64,000 nucleotides of DNA from Amycolatopsis sp. CA-230715 (GCF_018736145.1 NZ_CP059997.1:8989501-9053500); one strand, 5' to 3'. Shown: positions 17,952 to 26,650, counted from the stretch's first letter. Numbers and translations are program-made. The notes: generated by a model not told the origin, from the letters alone.

Positions 17952-18629
17952 ATGACCCTGACCTGTCTTCCGCCGAACACCGCGGAGTCCGAGGCCGCGA
18001 CCGTGATGGTCGCCGTGCACGCGTCGGACCCGATGACCGGGCTCGGCGCGGCCAGCATCCTCGGCGTCGACCGGCGCCTGAACGTCCTGACCGGCGCCGA
18101 CCTGTCGCTGGCCGAGGTGATCGTGGTTGTCGAGGATTCCATCGACAACGACGTTTTCGCCTTCCTGCGGGACGTGCGGGCGAAAACGCGGCTGCCTTCG
18201 CCGCCCCGCTGCGTGATCGTCACCGACCACTTCCGGACCGACGCCGTGATCACCGCGATCGAATGCGGGATGGCCGCGCTGCTGCGGCGGTCCGACACCA
18301 CCAGCGCGGAACTGGTGCGGACCGTTCTCGCGGTCAGCAAGGGCCTGGCGTACCTGCCGCCCCGGGTGCAGGGCAGCCTGCTCCAGCAGCTGGACCGGAT
18401 TCGGGAGGACGTGCTGGAGCCCAACGGCCTCACGCTGTCCGGCCTGTCCGCGCGCGAGCGGGACGTGCTCCGGCTGCTCGCCGACGGCCGCGGCACCGAA
18501 GAGATCGCGGCCGCGCTCGCGTACTCGGAGAGCACCGTGAAGAACGTGCTCCACGGCCTGATGTCCCGCTTCGGCCTCCACAGCCGTTCGCACGCGGTCG
18601 CCTACGCACTGCGATCCGGCGTGATCTAG
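17952..18629 (+). CDS. LuxR-family transcriptional regulator
   Basis: 225 residues. The C-terminal 65 residues form the LuxR helix-turn-helix (LSARERDVLRLLADGRGTEEIAAALAYSESTVKNVLHGLMSRF). The N-terminal domain resembles a receiver but lacks a clear phospho-acceptor Asp in the expected VDxxMP context, so it may be an atypical orphan regulator. The ATG at 17952 is preferred over a TTG at 17946 because GGAG lies eight bases before the ATG. The last 26 bases around the stop are repeated 173 bases downstream. Confidence 0.85.
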   Translation: MTLTCLPPNTAESEAATVMVAVHASDPMTGLGAASILGVDRRLNVLTGADLSLAEVIVVVEDSIDNDVFAFLRDVRAKTRLPSPPRCVIVTDHFRTDAVITAIECGMAALLRRSDTTSAELVRTVLAVSKGLAYLPPRVQGSLLQQLDRIREDVLEPNGLTLSGLSARERDVLRLLADGRGTEEIAAALAYSESTVKNVLHGLMSRFGLHSRSHAVAYALRSGVI

Positions 18630-18809
18630 CACTGCTTCAAAGGAAGCTCCTGCGGAGGTGCCGACGTAGCTCGCGGAGATCGGGGAGGTTTTGCCCTGGT
18701 GGCCATCAGGGGCATTCACCCCGCGAGCGAGCCCGGGGCATCTCGCGCTCCCTGGGATCCACGCGCTTCACACTGGACTCGCCGCGATCCGGCGTGATCT
18801 AGCACTGCT
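18611..18809 (+). repeat. 26-bp direct repeat of the LuxR gene's 3' end
   Basis: The 26 bases at 18611-18636, spanning the last codons and stop of the LuxR gene, recur identically at 18784-18809. The 147 bases between show no gene. The second copy has lost its upstream coding context, so this looks like the scar of a partial tandem duplication followed by deletion. Confidence 0.75.
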
Positions 18810-18839
18810 CGAAGGTGGTTGTGTGACAGTGCGGATAGC

Positions 18840-18872
18840 GGTGCCGGTTGCCACCCCTCGGCAACCGGCACC
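18840..18872. terminator. Terminator between LuxR gene and convergent lyase gene
   Basis: GGTGCCGGTTGCC (18840-18852) pairs perfectly with 18860-18872 over a 7-base loop, placed between two convergent genes. Confidence 0.8.
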
Positions 18873-18913
18873 TCCGCTCGTGAAACCCAAGCTGGCCAAG
18901 GCGTTCGGCAGGC

Positions 18914-20365
18914 TCAGAGAGTGGCGAGCCGGTCGAGGAGCCGTTCGGCCTTGGTGATTTCGGCGCTCAGCGGATGGTCCTCCGCTGTGTGCGGCAAGGT
19001 GTTTTCCGCGAGCCGCAGTGCGTCGCGCAGGGGAGTGGCGGGGAGTCGCGTACCGGCCATCCTCAGCGCGCGGACGGCGCCGAGGAGTTCGCAGGCGAGC
19101 ACGGTGCGATACGCCGCGGCGGCCGCGACGGTGCTGCGCACGGCGTGGGTGGAGAAGCTCGCGTGGTCTTCGAGGCCGCGCGAGATCACCGCGGTGCCCA
19201 GCGTGACGGGAGACGCGGCGTGCCGGAGTGTCCCGAGCGCATCGTGGGCCACGTATTCGAGGATCATGATCCCGGAGCTGCCAGGCGGACCTTCGGCGAG
19301 GAACGGCGGAAGCCCGCTGAGATCGGGCTCGACGAGATCGCCCAGCCGCGCGGTGGACAGTTCGGCGACGTGGTGGAGCGCGGCGCGCAGGTGGTCGAAG
19401 GCGAGCGCCACGTGCGCGGTCGAGAACTGGCCGTGGTGGTACGCCTGCTCGGTTTCCACGTCGATCAACGGGTTTTCGGCCGCGGCGTTGAGGTCGATGC
19501 CGAGCACCCGTTCGACGTTCTCCGCGGCTTCGAGCGCCGGGCCTTGAACCTGGGGAAAAGCGCGCAGCCCGAACGGATCCTGCAGCCGCCGCCCGGTCGG
19601 CAGGTCGTCGGGGGTGCTCAGCAGCCTGCGGAGTTCGGCCGCGCACCGGATCGCCCCCGGATGCGGCCTTGCCTGGTGCACGCGTTCGGAATAGGCCTCG
19701 GGGGAGCCGCCGAGCGCGCAGAACGTCAACGCGGTCACCACGTGGCTCGCCGCGAGCAACCGGGACAGGTCGTGCCAGGCGAGTACGGCTTCGGCCAGTG
19801 TCGCGGCGTTGCTGGAGATGAACGCCAGCGCGTCACCGGGGCTGACCGGCACGGGATCCAGCGCTCCCGCCGCCCAGGGGAGTTCGTCGGCGAGCGTCAG
19901 CGCGATCTCGGCGAGTGCGGTGAGATCGCCGGTGCCGATCGCGCCGCGCGAGTGCACGAGCGGCAGCGCGCCGACCCGCAGCGCGGTTTCGAGTGCCCGC
20001 AACATCCTGGGGTGCACGCCGCTGCCCGCGGCGGCGAGCTGGTTGAGCCGGATGACCATGATCGCGCGCACGGCGTCGTCGGGCAGCGGGTCGCCGGTGC
20101 CGCCCGCGTGGCTGCGGAGCAACCGCAGGCCGTGCTGGTCGGCCGTTTCCGCGTCCACCACCGTGTGGCGGTTCGCGCCGACCCCGGTGGTGCGGCCGTA
20201 GACCGCGCGTTTGGCGCCCAGTTCCACGGCGAGTTCGTACCCGCGAGTGGCCCGTTCGGCGGCTTCGGGTGCGAGGTCCGCCCACGCGCTGCGGCGGGCG
20301 ACCCTGACCACGTCGGCACAGCGCAGCCCCTCGCCCCTGATCTCGATCCGGCTGCTGTCGGTCAT
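18914..20365 (-). CDS. Aromatic amino acid lyase (HAL/PAL) family protein with altered MIO triad
   Basis: 483 residues, HAL/PAL length. Family members eliminate ammonia from His, Phe or Tyr using an MIO group formed from an Ala-Ser-Gly triad. Matching segments are VYGRTTGVGANR, LLRSHAGGTGDPLP, QDPFGLRAFPQVQG and AENPLIDV. Where the family has RGSVGASGDLAPL this protein reads RGAIGTGDLTAL (Thr145-Gly146), one residue shorter and without the Ser; I re-read the DNA and see no frameshift. It may work without classical MIO, or catalyse another reaction. The ATG at 20365 has GAGAGG upstream. It is divergent from an RpiR-type regulator and MFS transporter, suggesting uptake and breakdown of an amino-acid-like compound. 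Confidence 0.8.
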   Translation of the reverse strand: MTDSSRIEIRGEGLRCADVVRVARRSAWADLAPEAAERATRGYELAVELGAKRAVYGRTTGVGANRHTVVDAETADQHGLRLLRSHAGGTGDPLPDDAVRAIMVIRLNQLAAAGSGVHPRMLRALETALRVGALPLVHSRGAIGTGDLTALAEIALTLADELPWAAGALDPVPVSPGDALAFISSNAATLAEAVLAWHDLSRLLAASHVVTALTFCALGGSPEAYSERVHQARPHPGAIRCAAELRRLLSTPDDLPTGRRLQDPFGLRAFPQVQGPALEAAENVERVLGIDLNAAAENPLIDVETEQAYHHGQFSTAHVALAFDHLRAALHHVAELSTARLGDLVEPDLSGLPPFLAEGPPGSSGIMILEYVAHDALGTLRHAASPVTLGTAVISRGLEDHASFSTHAVRSTVAAAAAYRTVLACELLGAVRALRMAGTRLPATPLRDALRLAENTLPHTAEDHPLSAEITKAERLLDRLATL

Positions 20366-20378
20366 CACGACCTCTCGC

Positions 20379-20423
20379 TTGACAAGTTTTGATTCACTCT
20401 TAGGGTGACATGAAACTATTCAT
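20379..20423 (+). promoter_or_regulatory. Promoter and operator candidate for the rpiR-type operon
   Basis: TTGACA (20379-20384), a 16-base spacer and TAGGGT (20401-20406) form a good sigma-70-type promoter reading right. Directly downstream ATGAA-N4-TTCAT (20410-20423) is an inverted repeat suitable for autoregulation by the RpiR-family protein. Confidence 0.55.
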
Positions 20424-20456
20424 TCGCTCGGGTGGCAAGTACGGCGGGAGGTCCGA

Positions 20457-21278
20457 GTGTCCCGGTCTCTGCACGACCTGCTGACGGCGCACCGGCTCAC
20501 GCCGGCGCAGCGGCGCATCGCCAGCTACCTCGCCGAGCGCGCCGCCGACGCCGCGGCGCTGACCAGCGCCGAGCTCGCGCAGTGCACCGAAGTGAGCCAG
20601 CCGTCCGTGACCCGGTTCGTCGCACTGCTCGGGTTCGACGGCTACGGCGAGTTCCGCCGCTACCTTCGCGACGCCTCGGACGAACCGGCCACCGAGGGCG
20701 GCAACAAGTTCCAGGCGGCGATCGACGCCGACCTGCGCAACCTGACGGCGCTGCGCGCCCAGCTGGCGGACGAGACGCGCCTGCGCTCCATTGCCGAACG
20801 GCTCATGGCGTCGCGGCCGCTGGTGATCACCGGCTACCGGGTTTCCGCCGCGCAGGCGGCTTCATTCGCTTATCTGGCAAGGAAAATCCATCCGGACGTG
20901 CAGCTCGTCACTGACGCGGGCAGTGTGTTCGGCGACGCCGTGCGGCACGCCCACCGGCGTGGCGCGGGTGTACTGGTCCTGTTCGCCCTTCCCCGCTACC
21001 CGAGGGAGAGCGCCGAGGCCCTCGCGCAGGCCCGTTCGCTCGGGCTGCGCACCCTCCTGGTCACCGACCGACCCGTGTCGTCCCTGACCCCGTCCGCAGA
21101 CGACGTGCTGCACGCGGGCGTGGCTTCGGAGTTCGTGTTCGACTCCCACGCCGCGGTCGTGTCGCTGTCCGTCGCGCTGGTCGAGGCGATGGCCGACGCC
21201 GCGGGCGCGCTCGCCAGGCAACGACTGGAAGGCTTCGAAGACTATGCCGCAGACCAGGACCTCTTCCTCCCGGACTGA
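20457..21278 (+). CDS. MurR/RpiR-family transcriptional regulator
   Basis: 273 residues. The N-terminal HTH_6 domain (LTPAQRRIASYLAERA...SQPSVTRFVALLGFDGYGEFRRYL) is followed by a SIS phosphosugar-binding fold (about residues 120-255). The GTG start at 20457 has GGGAGG six bases upstream. The MFS gene begins inside this gene, overlapping by 35 bases, so the two are translationally coupled. RpiR regulators usually sense the substrate of the neighbouring catabolic genes, here the divergent lyase. Confidence 0.88.
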   Translation: MSRSLHDLLTAHRLTPAQRRIASYLAERAADAAALTSAELAQCTEVSQPSVTRFVALLGFDGYGEFRRYLRDASDEPATEGGNKFQAAIDADLRNLTALRAQLADETRLRSIAERLMASRPLVITGYRVSAAQAASFAYLARKIHPDVQLVTDAGSVFGDAVRHAHRRGAGVLVLFALPRYPRESAEALAQARSLGLRTLLVTDRPVSSLTPSADDVLHAGVASEFVFDSHAAVVSLSVALVEAMADAAGALARQRLEGFEDYAADQDLFLPD

Positions 21279-22581
21279 GGTCACCGGCGCCGCGTTCGAC
21301 GACGTCCCGCTCAACCGATTCCACCTGCGCATCACCGCGCTCACCTTCTGCGCCAACTATTCCGACGGCTACGAACTCGGCATCATCAGCATCGCGCTGC
21401 CGGTGATCGCCGGGAGGCTCGGGTTCGGACCGGTGTGGGAGGGCCTGCTCGGGGCCTCGGCGCTGATCGGGATCTTCCTCGGCAGCGTCCTCGTCGGCTG
21501 GGCCGCTGACAAGATCGGCCGCCAGCGCCTCTACACCCTGGACTTCCTGCTGATCGCGGTGGCTTCGGCGGCCGAGTTCTTCGTGACCGATCCGGGGCAG
21601 CTTTTCGTGCTGCGGTTGCTGATCGGGATCGGGATCGGCGCCGACTACGCGCTCGGGCCGACGCTCGTGGCCGAGTTCGTGCCCCGCAGGTACCGCGGCG
21701 GGCTGCTCGCGTCGCTGACGGTGCTGTGGACGGTGGGCTACGTGGCGGCGTTCTTCCTCGGGAACTACGTGGTGACACTGGGCGGAGACGCCTGGCGCTG
21801 GCTGCTCGCGAGCAGTTGCCTGCCCGCGATCGCCGTGGTGCTGCTGCGCATCGGCGTGCCGGAGTCGCCGCGATGGCTGCTCACGCGCGGCCGGGTGGAG
21901 CAGGCGCGCGCCGTCGTGCGCAGGCTCGGCGGCGACGAAGCCGCGTTCGAATCGCTGGCGGGTTCGCACCAGGCCGAACGCAGGGCGAGGTACCGCGACC
22001 TGTTCGGCCGGAAGTACTGGCGGCGCACCGCGTTCGGCGCGATCTTCTACAACGCCCAGGTGGTGCCGTACTTCGCGATCTACACCTTCCTTCCGTTGGT
22101 GCTGCTCAAAATGGGCGTCGGCGAGGAGGACACCACCAGCGACGGCCTGCTGAACCTCTTCCTCCTCGTGGGCAGCCTGTGCGGGCTGTGGCTCGTGGCC
22201 AAGGCGACGCGGCGCGGGCTGACGATCTGGTCGTTCGTGGTGCTCATCGCCAGCCTCGCCCCGATGGCCGTCTGGCCCGACGCACCCACCGCGCTGCTGT
22301 TCCCGCTGTTCCTCGTGTTCACCTTCACGATGTCCGCCGCGGTGAATCTCGACCAGGTCTACCCGGCCGAGCTGTTCCCCACGGATCTGCGCAGCTCCGG
22401 CGTCGGACTGCTCAACGGCCTCAGCCGCATCGGCTCCGCGATCGGCACGTTCCTGCTTCCGCTCAGCTTGGACGGGATCGGGTTCTCGCCGACCATGCTC
22501 GTACTGACGCTCGTCCTCGTCGCCGGACTGATCAGCTCGATCCTGTGGGCCCCGGAAACCAAGAACGCCAGCCTGGACTGA
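21244..22581 (+). CDS. MFS transporter, sugar/metabolite:H+ symporter type
   Basis: 445 residues with about 12 hydrophobic segments. Signature loops include GWAADKIGRQRLY after TM2 and VPESPRWLLTRGR in the central loop, both typical of sugar-porter-like and aromatic-acid symporters, plus PAELFPTDLRSSGVGLLNG before TM11. It likely imports the compound processed by the divergent lyase. It overlaps the regulator gene by 35 bases. Confidence 0.88.
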   Translation: MPQTRTSSSRTEVTGAAFDDVPLNRFHLRITALTFCANYSDGYELGIISIALPVIAGRLGFGPVWEGLLGASALIGIFLGSVLVGWAADKIGRQRLYTLDFLLIAVASAAEFFVTDPGQLFVLRLLIGIGIGADYALGPTLVAEFVPRRYRGGLLASLTVLWTVGYVAAFFLGNYVVTLGGDAWRWLLASSCLPAIAVVLLRIGVPESPRWLLTRGRVEQARAVVRRLGGDEAAFESLAGSHQAERRARYRDLFGRKYWRRTAFGAIFYNAQVVPYFAIYTFLPLVLLKMGVGEEDTTSDGLLNLFLLVGSLCGLWLVAKATRRGLTIWSFVVLIASLAPMAVWPDAPTALLFPLFLVFTFTMSAAVNLDQVYPAELFPTDLRSSGVGLLNGLSRIGSAIGTFLLPLSLDGIGFSPTMLVLTLVLVAGLISSILWAPETKNASLD

Positions 22582-22620
22582 CCACGGGGCGATGGTTGGC
22601 CCTCGCGGCGGGCCTTGGCG

Positions 22621-22675
22621 TGCCCCGAAGGTGGGGTTCGGGGAATCCAGTGCCCCGAAGGCCACCTTCGGGGCA
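22621..22675. repeat. REP-like palindrome with two alternative pairings
   Basis: TGCCCCGAAGGTGG (22621-22634) is perfectly complementary to 22662-22675. A second TGCCCCGAAG at 22651-22660 can pair with 22666-22675 instead, over a 5-base loop. It lies between convergent genes and could act as a terminator, but the duplicated, swappable arm is more like a REP-type element. Confidence 0.65.
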
Positions 22676-22682
22676 TGCACAG

Positions 22683-23294
22683 CTAGCTGGTGCGCCCCAT
22701 GAGGTGCAGCAACAGGTTTTGCGGATCGGCCGACCTCGGCGGGGCCGACGGCGGGTACGCGAAGTAGTTGCCGCTGTTGTCCGTCGCGGTAGGACCGTCG
22801 CTCACCCCGTCGAAGATCGCCTCGATGTTGGCGTGGGTCCACGAAACCAGCTCGGGATCCAGTCGCTCGTCGCCTTCGATCGCGCGAGCGAGATCCCACG
22901 TGTGCACCACGACGTCCGCGATCAGCAACCCGAGCAGCTGGCGTCCGACGACCGGCCCGAACGGGTAGTCGACGGCCCGGTCGAGCGCACCTTCCGCGCG
23001 GAATTCCGCGGAGCACTCCGCGGCAGCGCGCTCGAACGCGGCGAGCGGGTCGTCGCCGAGGGTGTCCTGCTCCCGGATGGTGATGAACTGCTCCTTGCGG
23101 CCGCCCCGCAGCAGCAGGGCGTAGATAAGATTGGCCTGGACCAGATGGCTCACCAGCTGGCGCACGGTCCACTCGGCACACGGGGTCGGCTGGGCCCAGT
23201 GCTCGTGGCGCACCCGGCGCAGCCGGTCGAGCAGCCCGGCGTTGGCCGTGCGCAGGTGGCCGAACAGGGCCTCGTCATCGTCGTGTTCGAACAT
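22683..23294 (-). CDS. TIGR03086 / DinB-like metal-binding protein (mycothiol-isomerase superfamily)
   Basis: 203 residues, four-helix bundle of the maleylpyruvate-isomerase N-terminal type. The family block QPTPCAEWTVRQLVSHLV gives the first His ligand and VVVHTWDLARAIEG the last. Such proteins are cytosolic, bind a divalent metal and often use mycothiol; the specific reaction is unknown. It follows the acyl-CoA operon on the same strand after an 88-base gap and may be its last gene or separate. Confidence 0.8.
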   Translation of the reverse strand: MFEHDDDEALFGHLRTANAGLLDRLRRVRHEHWAQPTPCAEWTVRQLVSHLVQANLIYALLLRGGRKEQFITIREQDTLGDDPLAAFERAAAECSAEFRAEGALDRAVDYPFGPVVGRQLLGLLIADVVVHTWDLARAIEGDERLDPELVSWTHANIEAIFDGVSDGPTATDNSGNYFAYPPSAPPRSADPQNLLLHLMGRTS

Positions 23295-23382
23295 GCGACC
23301 GGATCTTCCATTCCATTGTGGACGTTTCCGGCCATGCTCGTCGGTCCGGCCGCGGTGCGCTGGCGGCGATCGGACGTCGCGG

Positions 23383-23796
23383 TCAGCCCCGCCGCGGTAC
23401 GGCGGGGCGGAACGGATCCGTGCCGACGCCCCACGAGGAGACCCAGCCGGGCACGATCTCCAGCCACCGCGGGCCGAAGCCGAGCAGCTCGCCGCCTTCG
23501 GTGTGCACCCTCGCCTCGCCCTTGACCGTCACGCCCCGAGGGGTCCACGACGGCTCGCTGGTGAAATCGTCGACCACGAAGGCGACCTGGGGGTTGACCG
23601 CGACGTGCCGGGCGTAGAGCCGGTCCTGGCCGCGTTCGGGGAGTTCGCGCGCGCCGATCCCGAACGAGCCGCGCTCGGCGTCGAACCGGTAGAGGACCGG
23701 CACGACGTGCGGCCGGCCGGACTTGCCCGAGGTCGCCAACCGCCCCACCCGGTGCTGCCGGAGGAAGTCGATCTCCGGATCGGTGAACAGGCTCAT
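23383..23796 (-). CDS. PPOX-class flavin/F420-dependent protein
   Basis: 137 residues, a split beta-barrel of the pyridoxamine-5'-phosphate-oxidase-like superfamily (RLATSGKSGRPHVVPVLYRFD; PQVAFVVDDF; GVTVKGEARVH). Actinobacterial members bind FMN or F420 and reduce small molecules; the substrate here is unknown. The ATG at 23796 has AGAAGG upstream and overlaps the stop of the MaoC-like gene by 4 bases, so it belongs to the acyl-CoA operon. Confidence 0.82.
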   Translation of the reverse strand: MSLFTDPEIDFLRQHRVGRLATSGKSGRPHVVPVLYRFDAERGSFGIGARELPERGQDRLYARHVAVNPQVAFVVDDFTSEPSWTPRGVTVKGEARVHTEGGELLGFGPRWLEIVPGWVSSWGVGTDPFRPAVPRRG

Positions 23797-24695
23797 CGAC
23801 CTTCTCCATCCGTTCTCACCGGGCCATTTAGTCCGATGTGGACGGTGAGGCTGGTACGAACCGTGCCGCCCGGCCCGATCAGGTCCGCGGTGCAGCCGTC
23901 CTCGCACTGGGCCAGGTCCAGCCGGGCGGATTCGCCGCAGAATAGCGGTGCCTTGTTGCGGTGCGCCAGCCGGACCACGCGGCCGGGAACCCGGTCCAGC
24001 CGCAGCGCCTCGGCCAGTGCGAGCGACATCAGCGGTCCGTGCACGACCAGGCCGGGATACCCTTCGACGCGGGTCGTGTACGGCCAGTCGTAGTGGATGC
24101 GGTGCGGGTTCGCGGTGGCCGCGGAGAACCGCATGAGCAGCGTGGGGTCGGTGGTGAACTCCCAGTTCCCGGTGGCGGCGCGGCGGAACGGGGAACCCGA
24201 GGGCCGGAGCGCGGCCGCGTCCTCGACCGGCGGAGGCGTATACGCGGCCGACCCGGCTTCCCGGTAGATCAGGTCCTGCCGTTCGTCGATCGCGAGCATT
24301 CCGTCCTCAGTGGACAGCCGGGTGCGGACGGCGGCGATGACGAGCTTGCCGGAGCGGCCGTCCTTCTCGGTCACGGATTCCACTGTGGACTCCCGCCGGA
24401 CGGTTTCTCCGACATGCAGTGGAGCGTGGAAGGTCAGCTCGCCGCCGGCGAACATGCGACGGGGCAGGTCGACCGGAGGGAGGAAGTCGCCCCGCGCCGG
24501 GTGCCCGTCGGGGCCCAGGTCGGCGGCGGCGGGCCAGCGGGGGAGCGCCACCCAATGCCACAGGGGTGGCAGTTCGTCGCCGGGGCGGGGAGCGGGGATG
24601 CCGTCGTCGAAGAGCGCGGCGAGCGCGGCGACCGGTGCGGGATCGGCCCGCTCGGACGTGATGACGGTGCGCGGCTCCCAGTGCGGTGAGGACAC
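23793..24695 (-). CDS. MaoC-like / mesaconyl-C4-CoA hydratase-type dehydratase
   Basis: 300 residues with a double hot-dog fold. The C-terminal half has the hydratase-2 catalytic motif region FSAATANPHRIHYDWPYT. The N-terminal half contains FAGGELTFHAPLHVGETVRRES, as in FAS1-domain MaoC and HTD2-like proteins. It should hydrate an enoyl-CoA in the pathway of its operon partners, two acyl-CoA dehydrogenases and a CitE-like lyase. The set resembles routes through mesaconyl- or citramalyl-CoA; that is inference. Start GTG 24695, ten bases after the upstream gene. Confidence 0.82.
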   Translation of the reverse strand: MSSPHWEPRTVITSERADPAPVAALAALFDDGIPAPRPGDELPPLWHWVALPRWPAAADLGPDGHPARGDFLPPVDLPRRMFAGGELTFHAPLHVGETVRRESTVESVTEKDGRSGKLVIAAVRTRLSTEDGMLAIDERQDLIYREAGSAAYTPPPVEDAAALRPSGSPFRRAATGNWEFTTDPTLLMRFSAATANPHRIHYDWPYTTRVEGYPGLVVHGPLMSLALAEALRLDRVPGRVVRLAHRNKAPLFCGESARLDLAQCEDGCTADLIGPGGTVRTSLTVHIGLNGPVRTDGEGR

Positions 24696-24704
24696 GGCGG
24701 CCCC

Positions 24705-25853
24705 TCAGATCCTGTTGCGGGCGATGAGCTGGGCGGCGATCACGTTGCGCTGGATTTCGTTGGTGCCCTCGCCGACGATCATCAGGGGCGCGTCGCGGAA
24801 GTAGCGTTCGACGTCGTATTCCTTGGAATAGCCGTAGCCGCCGTGGACCCGGAGGGCGTCGAGTGCGACTTGCATGGCGGTTTCGGAGGCGAACAGCTTC
24901 GCCATTCCTGCTTCCAGGTCGGCGCGTTCGCCCGCGTCGAGCTTTTCGGCGGCGTCGAGGGTGAGGAGTCTGGCGGCGCGCATCTTGGTGGCCATGTCGG
25001 CGAGGAGGTTGCCGACGGATTGGTGCTTCCAGATGGGTTTGCCGAAGGATTCCCGTTCCTGGGCGTATTTCACGGCGTCGTCGAGTGCGGCCTGGCCGAC
25101 GCCGAGTGCACGCGAAGCGACCTGGACGCGGCCGACTTCGAGACCGCGCATCATGTGTGCCCAGCCGCGGTTCGGGGTGCCGCCGAGCACGGCGTCACCG
25201 GGCACGTCGTGTTCTTCGAAGACGATTTCGCAGGCTTCGACGCCGCGGTAGCCGAGTTTGGGGAGCTTCTTGGAGATGGTCATGCCGTCGCCGGGTTCGA
25301 CGAGCAGGACGCTCATCCCGCGGTGCGCGGGGGAGGAATCGCGATCGGTGATGCAGAGCAGGCCGATCAACCCGGAGTGCGCGGCGTTGGAGATCCACGT
25401 CTTCGACCCGGTGATCGACCACCTGTCGCCGTCGGGATCGGCGTGAGTGCGCATGGCCTGCAGATCGCTGCCGCCGCCGGGTTCGGTGAGCGCCATGGTC
25501 GCGCGGATGCGGCCTTCGGCCATCGCGGGCAGGTACTTCTCGCGTTGTGCCGCGGTGCCGAAGGTCTTGATCAGGTAGGTGATGACGGAGTGCCCGCCGA
25601 TCGCCCCGGCCAGGCTCATCCAGCCGCGCGCCAGTTCCTCGGTCACCCGCGCGAAACAAGCGGTGCTCACGTCGACGCCACCGTATTCGGCAGGGGCGAG
25701 CAACCCGAAGAACCCGAGCTTCTTCATCTCGTCGATGAACTCGGCCGGGTAGACGTCGTCCGCCTCGAACTCGCGCACGCGCGGGCGGACCCGTTCGTCC
25801 ACGAACTCCGCGACGAGGGCGACCATCTGCTTTTCGTCGTCGGTGAGCGTCAT
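24705..25853 (-). CDS. Acyl-CoA dehydrogenase
   Basis: 382 residues, normal length. It oxidises an acyl-CoA to the trans-2-enoyl-CoA with FAD. The FAD/substrate loop MALTEPGGGSDLQAM and the C-terminal signature YGYSKEYDVERYFRDAPLMIVGEGTNEIQRNVIA are typical. The position expected for a catalytic Glu near the C-terminus reads EGTNE, as in short-chain and glutaryl types. It overlaps the CitE-like gene upstream by 4 bases (ATGA). Confidence 0.92.
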   Translation of the reverse strand: MTLTDDEKQMVALVAEFVDERVRPRVREFEADDVYPAEFIDEMKKLGFFGLLAPAEYGGVDVSTACFARVTEELARGWMSLAGAIGGHSVITYLIKTFGTAAQREKYLPAMAEGRIRATMALTEPGGGSDLQAMRTHADPDGDRWSITGSKTWISNAAHSGLIGLLCITDRDSSPAHRGMSVLLVEPGDGMTISKKLPKLGYRGVEACEIVFEEHDVPGDAVLGGTPNRGWAHMMRGLEVGRVQVASRALGVGQAALDDAVKYAQERESFGKPIWKHQSVGNLLADMATKMRAARLLTLDAAEKLDAGERADLEAGMAKLFASETAMQVALDALRVHGGYGYSKEYDVERYFRDAPLMIVGEGTNEIQRNVIAAQLIARNRI

Positions 25854-26650
25854 CGCCCGTTCCCTTCTGGTGCGTACCGGAGGATGCGCCGGGCGCGGTC
25901 GAGGACCGGCTTGTCAACCAGCTGACCGCGCACCGCCGCCGCGCCACCGTGGCTCGCCGCGCCGAGGACGGACCGCGCCCAGCGCACCTCCTCGCCGGTC
26001 GGGCACAGGGCCGCGGCGGCGATCGGGACCTGTTTCGGGTGTACGCACAGCTTTCCGGTGAACCCCAGCCGCCTGGCGTACCGGACGTCGTCGGTGAGCA
26101 CCGTTTCGTCGTGGAGGTCGGCGGTGACCCCATCGACGGGACCGGACAACCCCGCTGCCGCCGAGGCGAGCACCAGCGCGCTCCTGGCCGGGGCGAGGGC
26201 GTCCCGATCGGCTGGGTCCACACCCAGCTCCGCGGCGAGATCGAAGCTGCCGAACGCGAGGCGCCGCACGTTCGGCACCGCCGCGACTTCTCGTGCGTCA
26301 AGAACGCCCCGCGCGGTTTCGACCAGCGCGATCAGCTCGTTCGTGACAGCGCGGGCCGCGGCCGGGTCAGCCTTCGGCAGCATGACGACACATTCGTACC
26401 GGGACACGACCGCCAAATCTTCGCCCTGCCAAGGGGTTTCGGCGGCGTTGACGCGCACCGCGCACCCAGGGTTGCCGGCGACCCAGCGCGCCACGTGCCC
26501 GCGCGCCTCCGCTTTCCGGTCCGGGGCGACCGCGTCCTCCAGGTCCAGCACCACCAGATCCGCCCCGGCCGCGGCCGCCTTCGCGAACCGGTCAGGGCGG
26601 TCACCCGGGACGAACAGCATCGTGGCGGCGTCACCTGCCCGCGCGGTCAC
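25850..26650 (-). CDS. HpcH/HpaI aldolase / citrate-lyase beta-like CoA-ester lyase
   Basis: 266 residues, TIM barrel of the CitE-like group. MLFVPGDRPDRFAKA and DLVVLDLEDAV near the N-terminus hold Arg and Asp/Glu residues for CoA-ester and Mg binding, and GKLCVHPKQVPI is near the C-terminus. Lone CitE-like proteins cleave or form malyl-, citramalyl- or beta-methylmalyl-CoA, or act as thioesterases. The GTG start overlaps the stop of the upstream dehydrogenase and its own stop overlaps the next start, placing it mid-operon. Confidence 0.85.
   Translation of the reverse strand: MTARAGDAATMLFVPGDRPDRFAKAAAAGADLVVLDLEDAVAPDRKAEARGHVARWVAGNPGCAVRVNAAETPWQGEDLAVVSRYECVVMLPKADPAAARAVTNELIALVETARGVLDAREVAAVPNVRRLAFGSFDLAAELGVDPADRDALAPARSALVLASAAAGLSGPVDGVTADLHDETVLTDDVRYARRLGFTGKLCVHPKQVPIAAAALCPTGEEVRWARSVLGAASHGGAAAVRGQLVDKPVLDRARRILRYAPEGNGR

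Noticed and set aside
18691..18957. Small gene after the LuxR regulator
   Set aside because: It crosses the terminator hairpin and the duplicated LuxR tail, runs into the convergent lyase gene and shows no conserved features.
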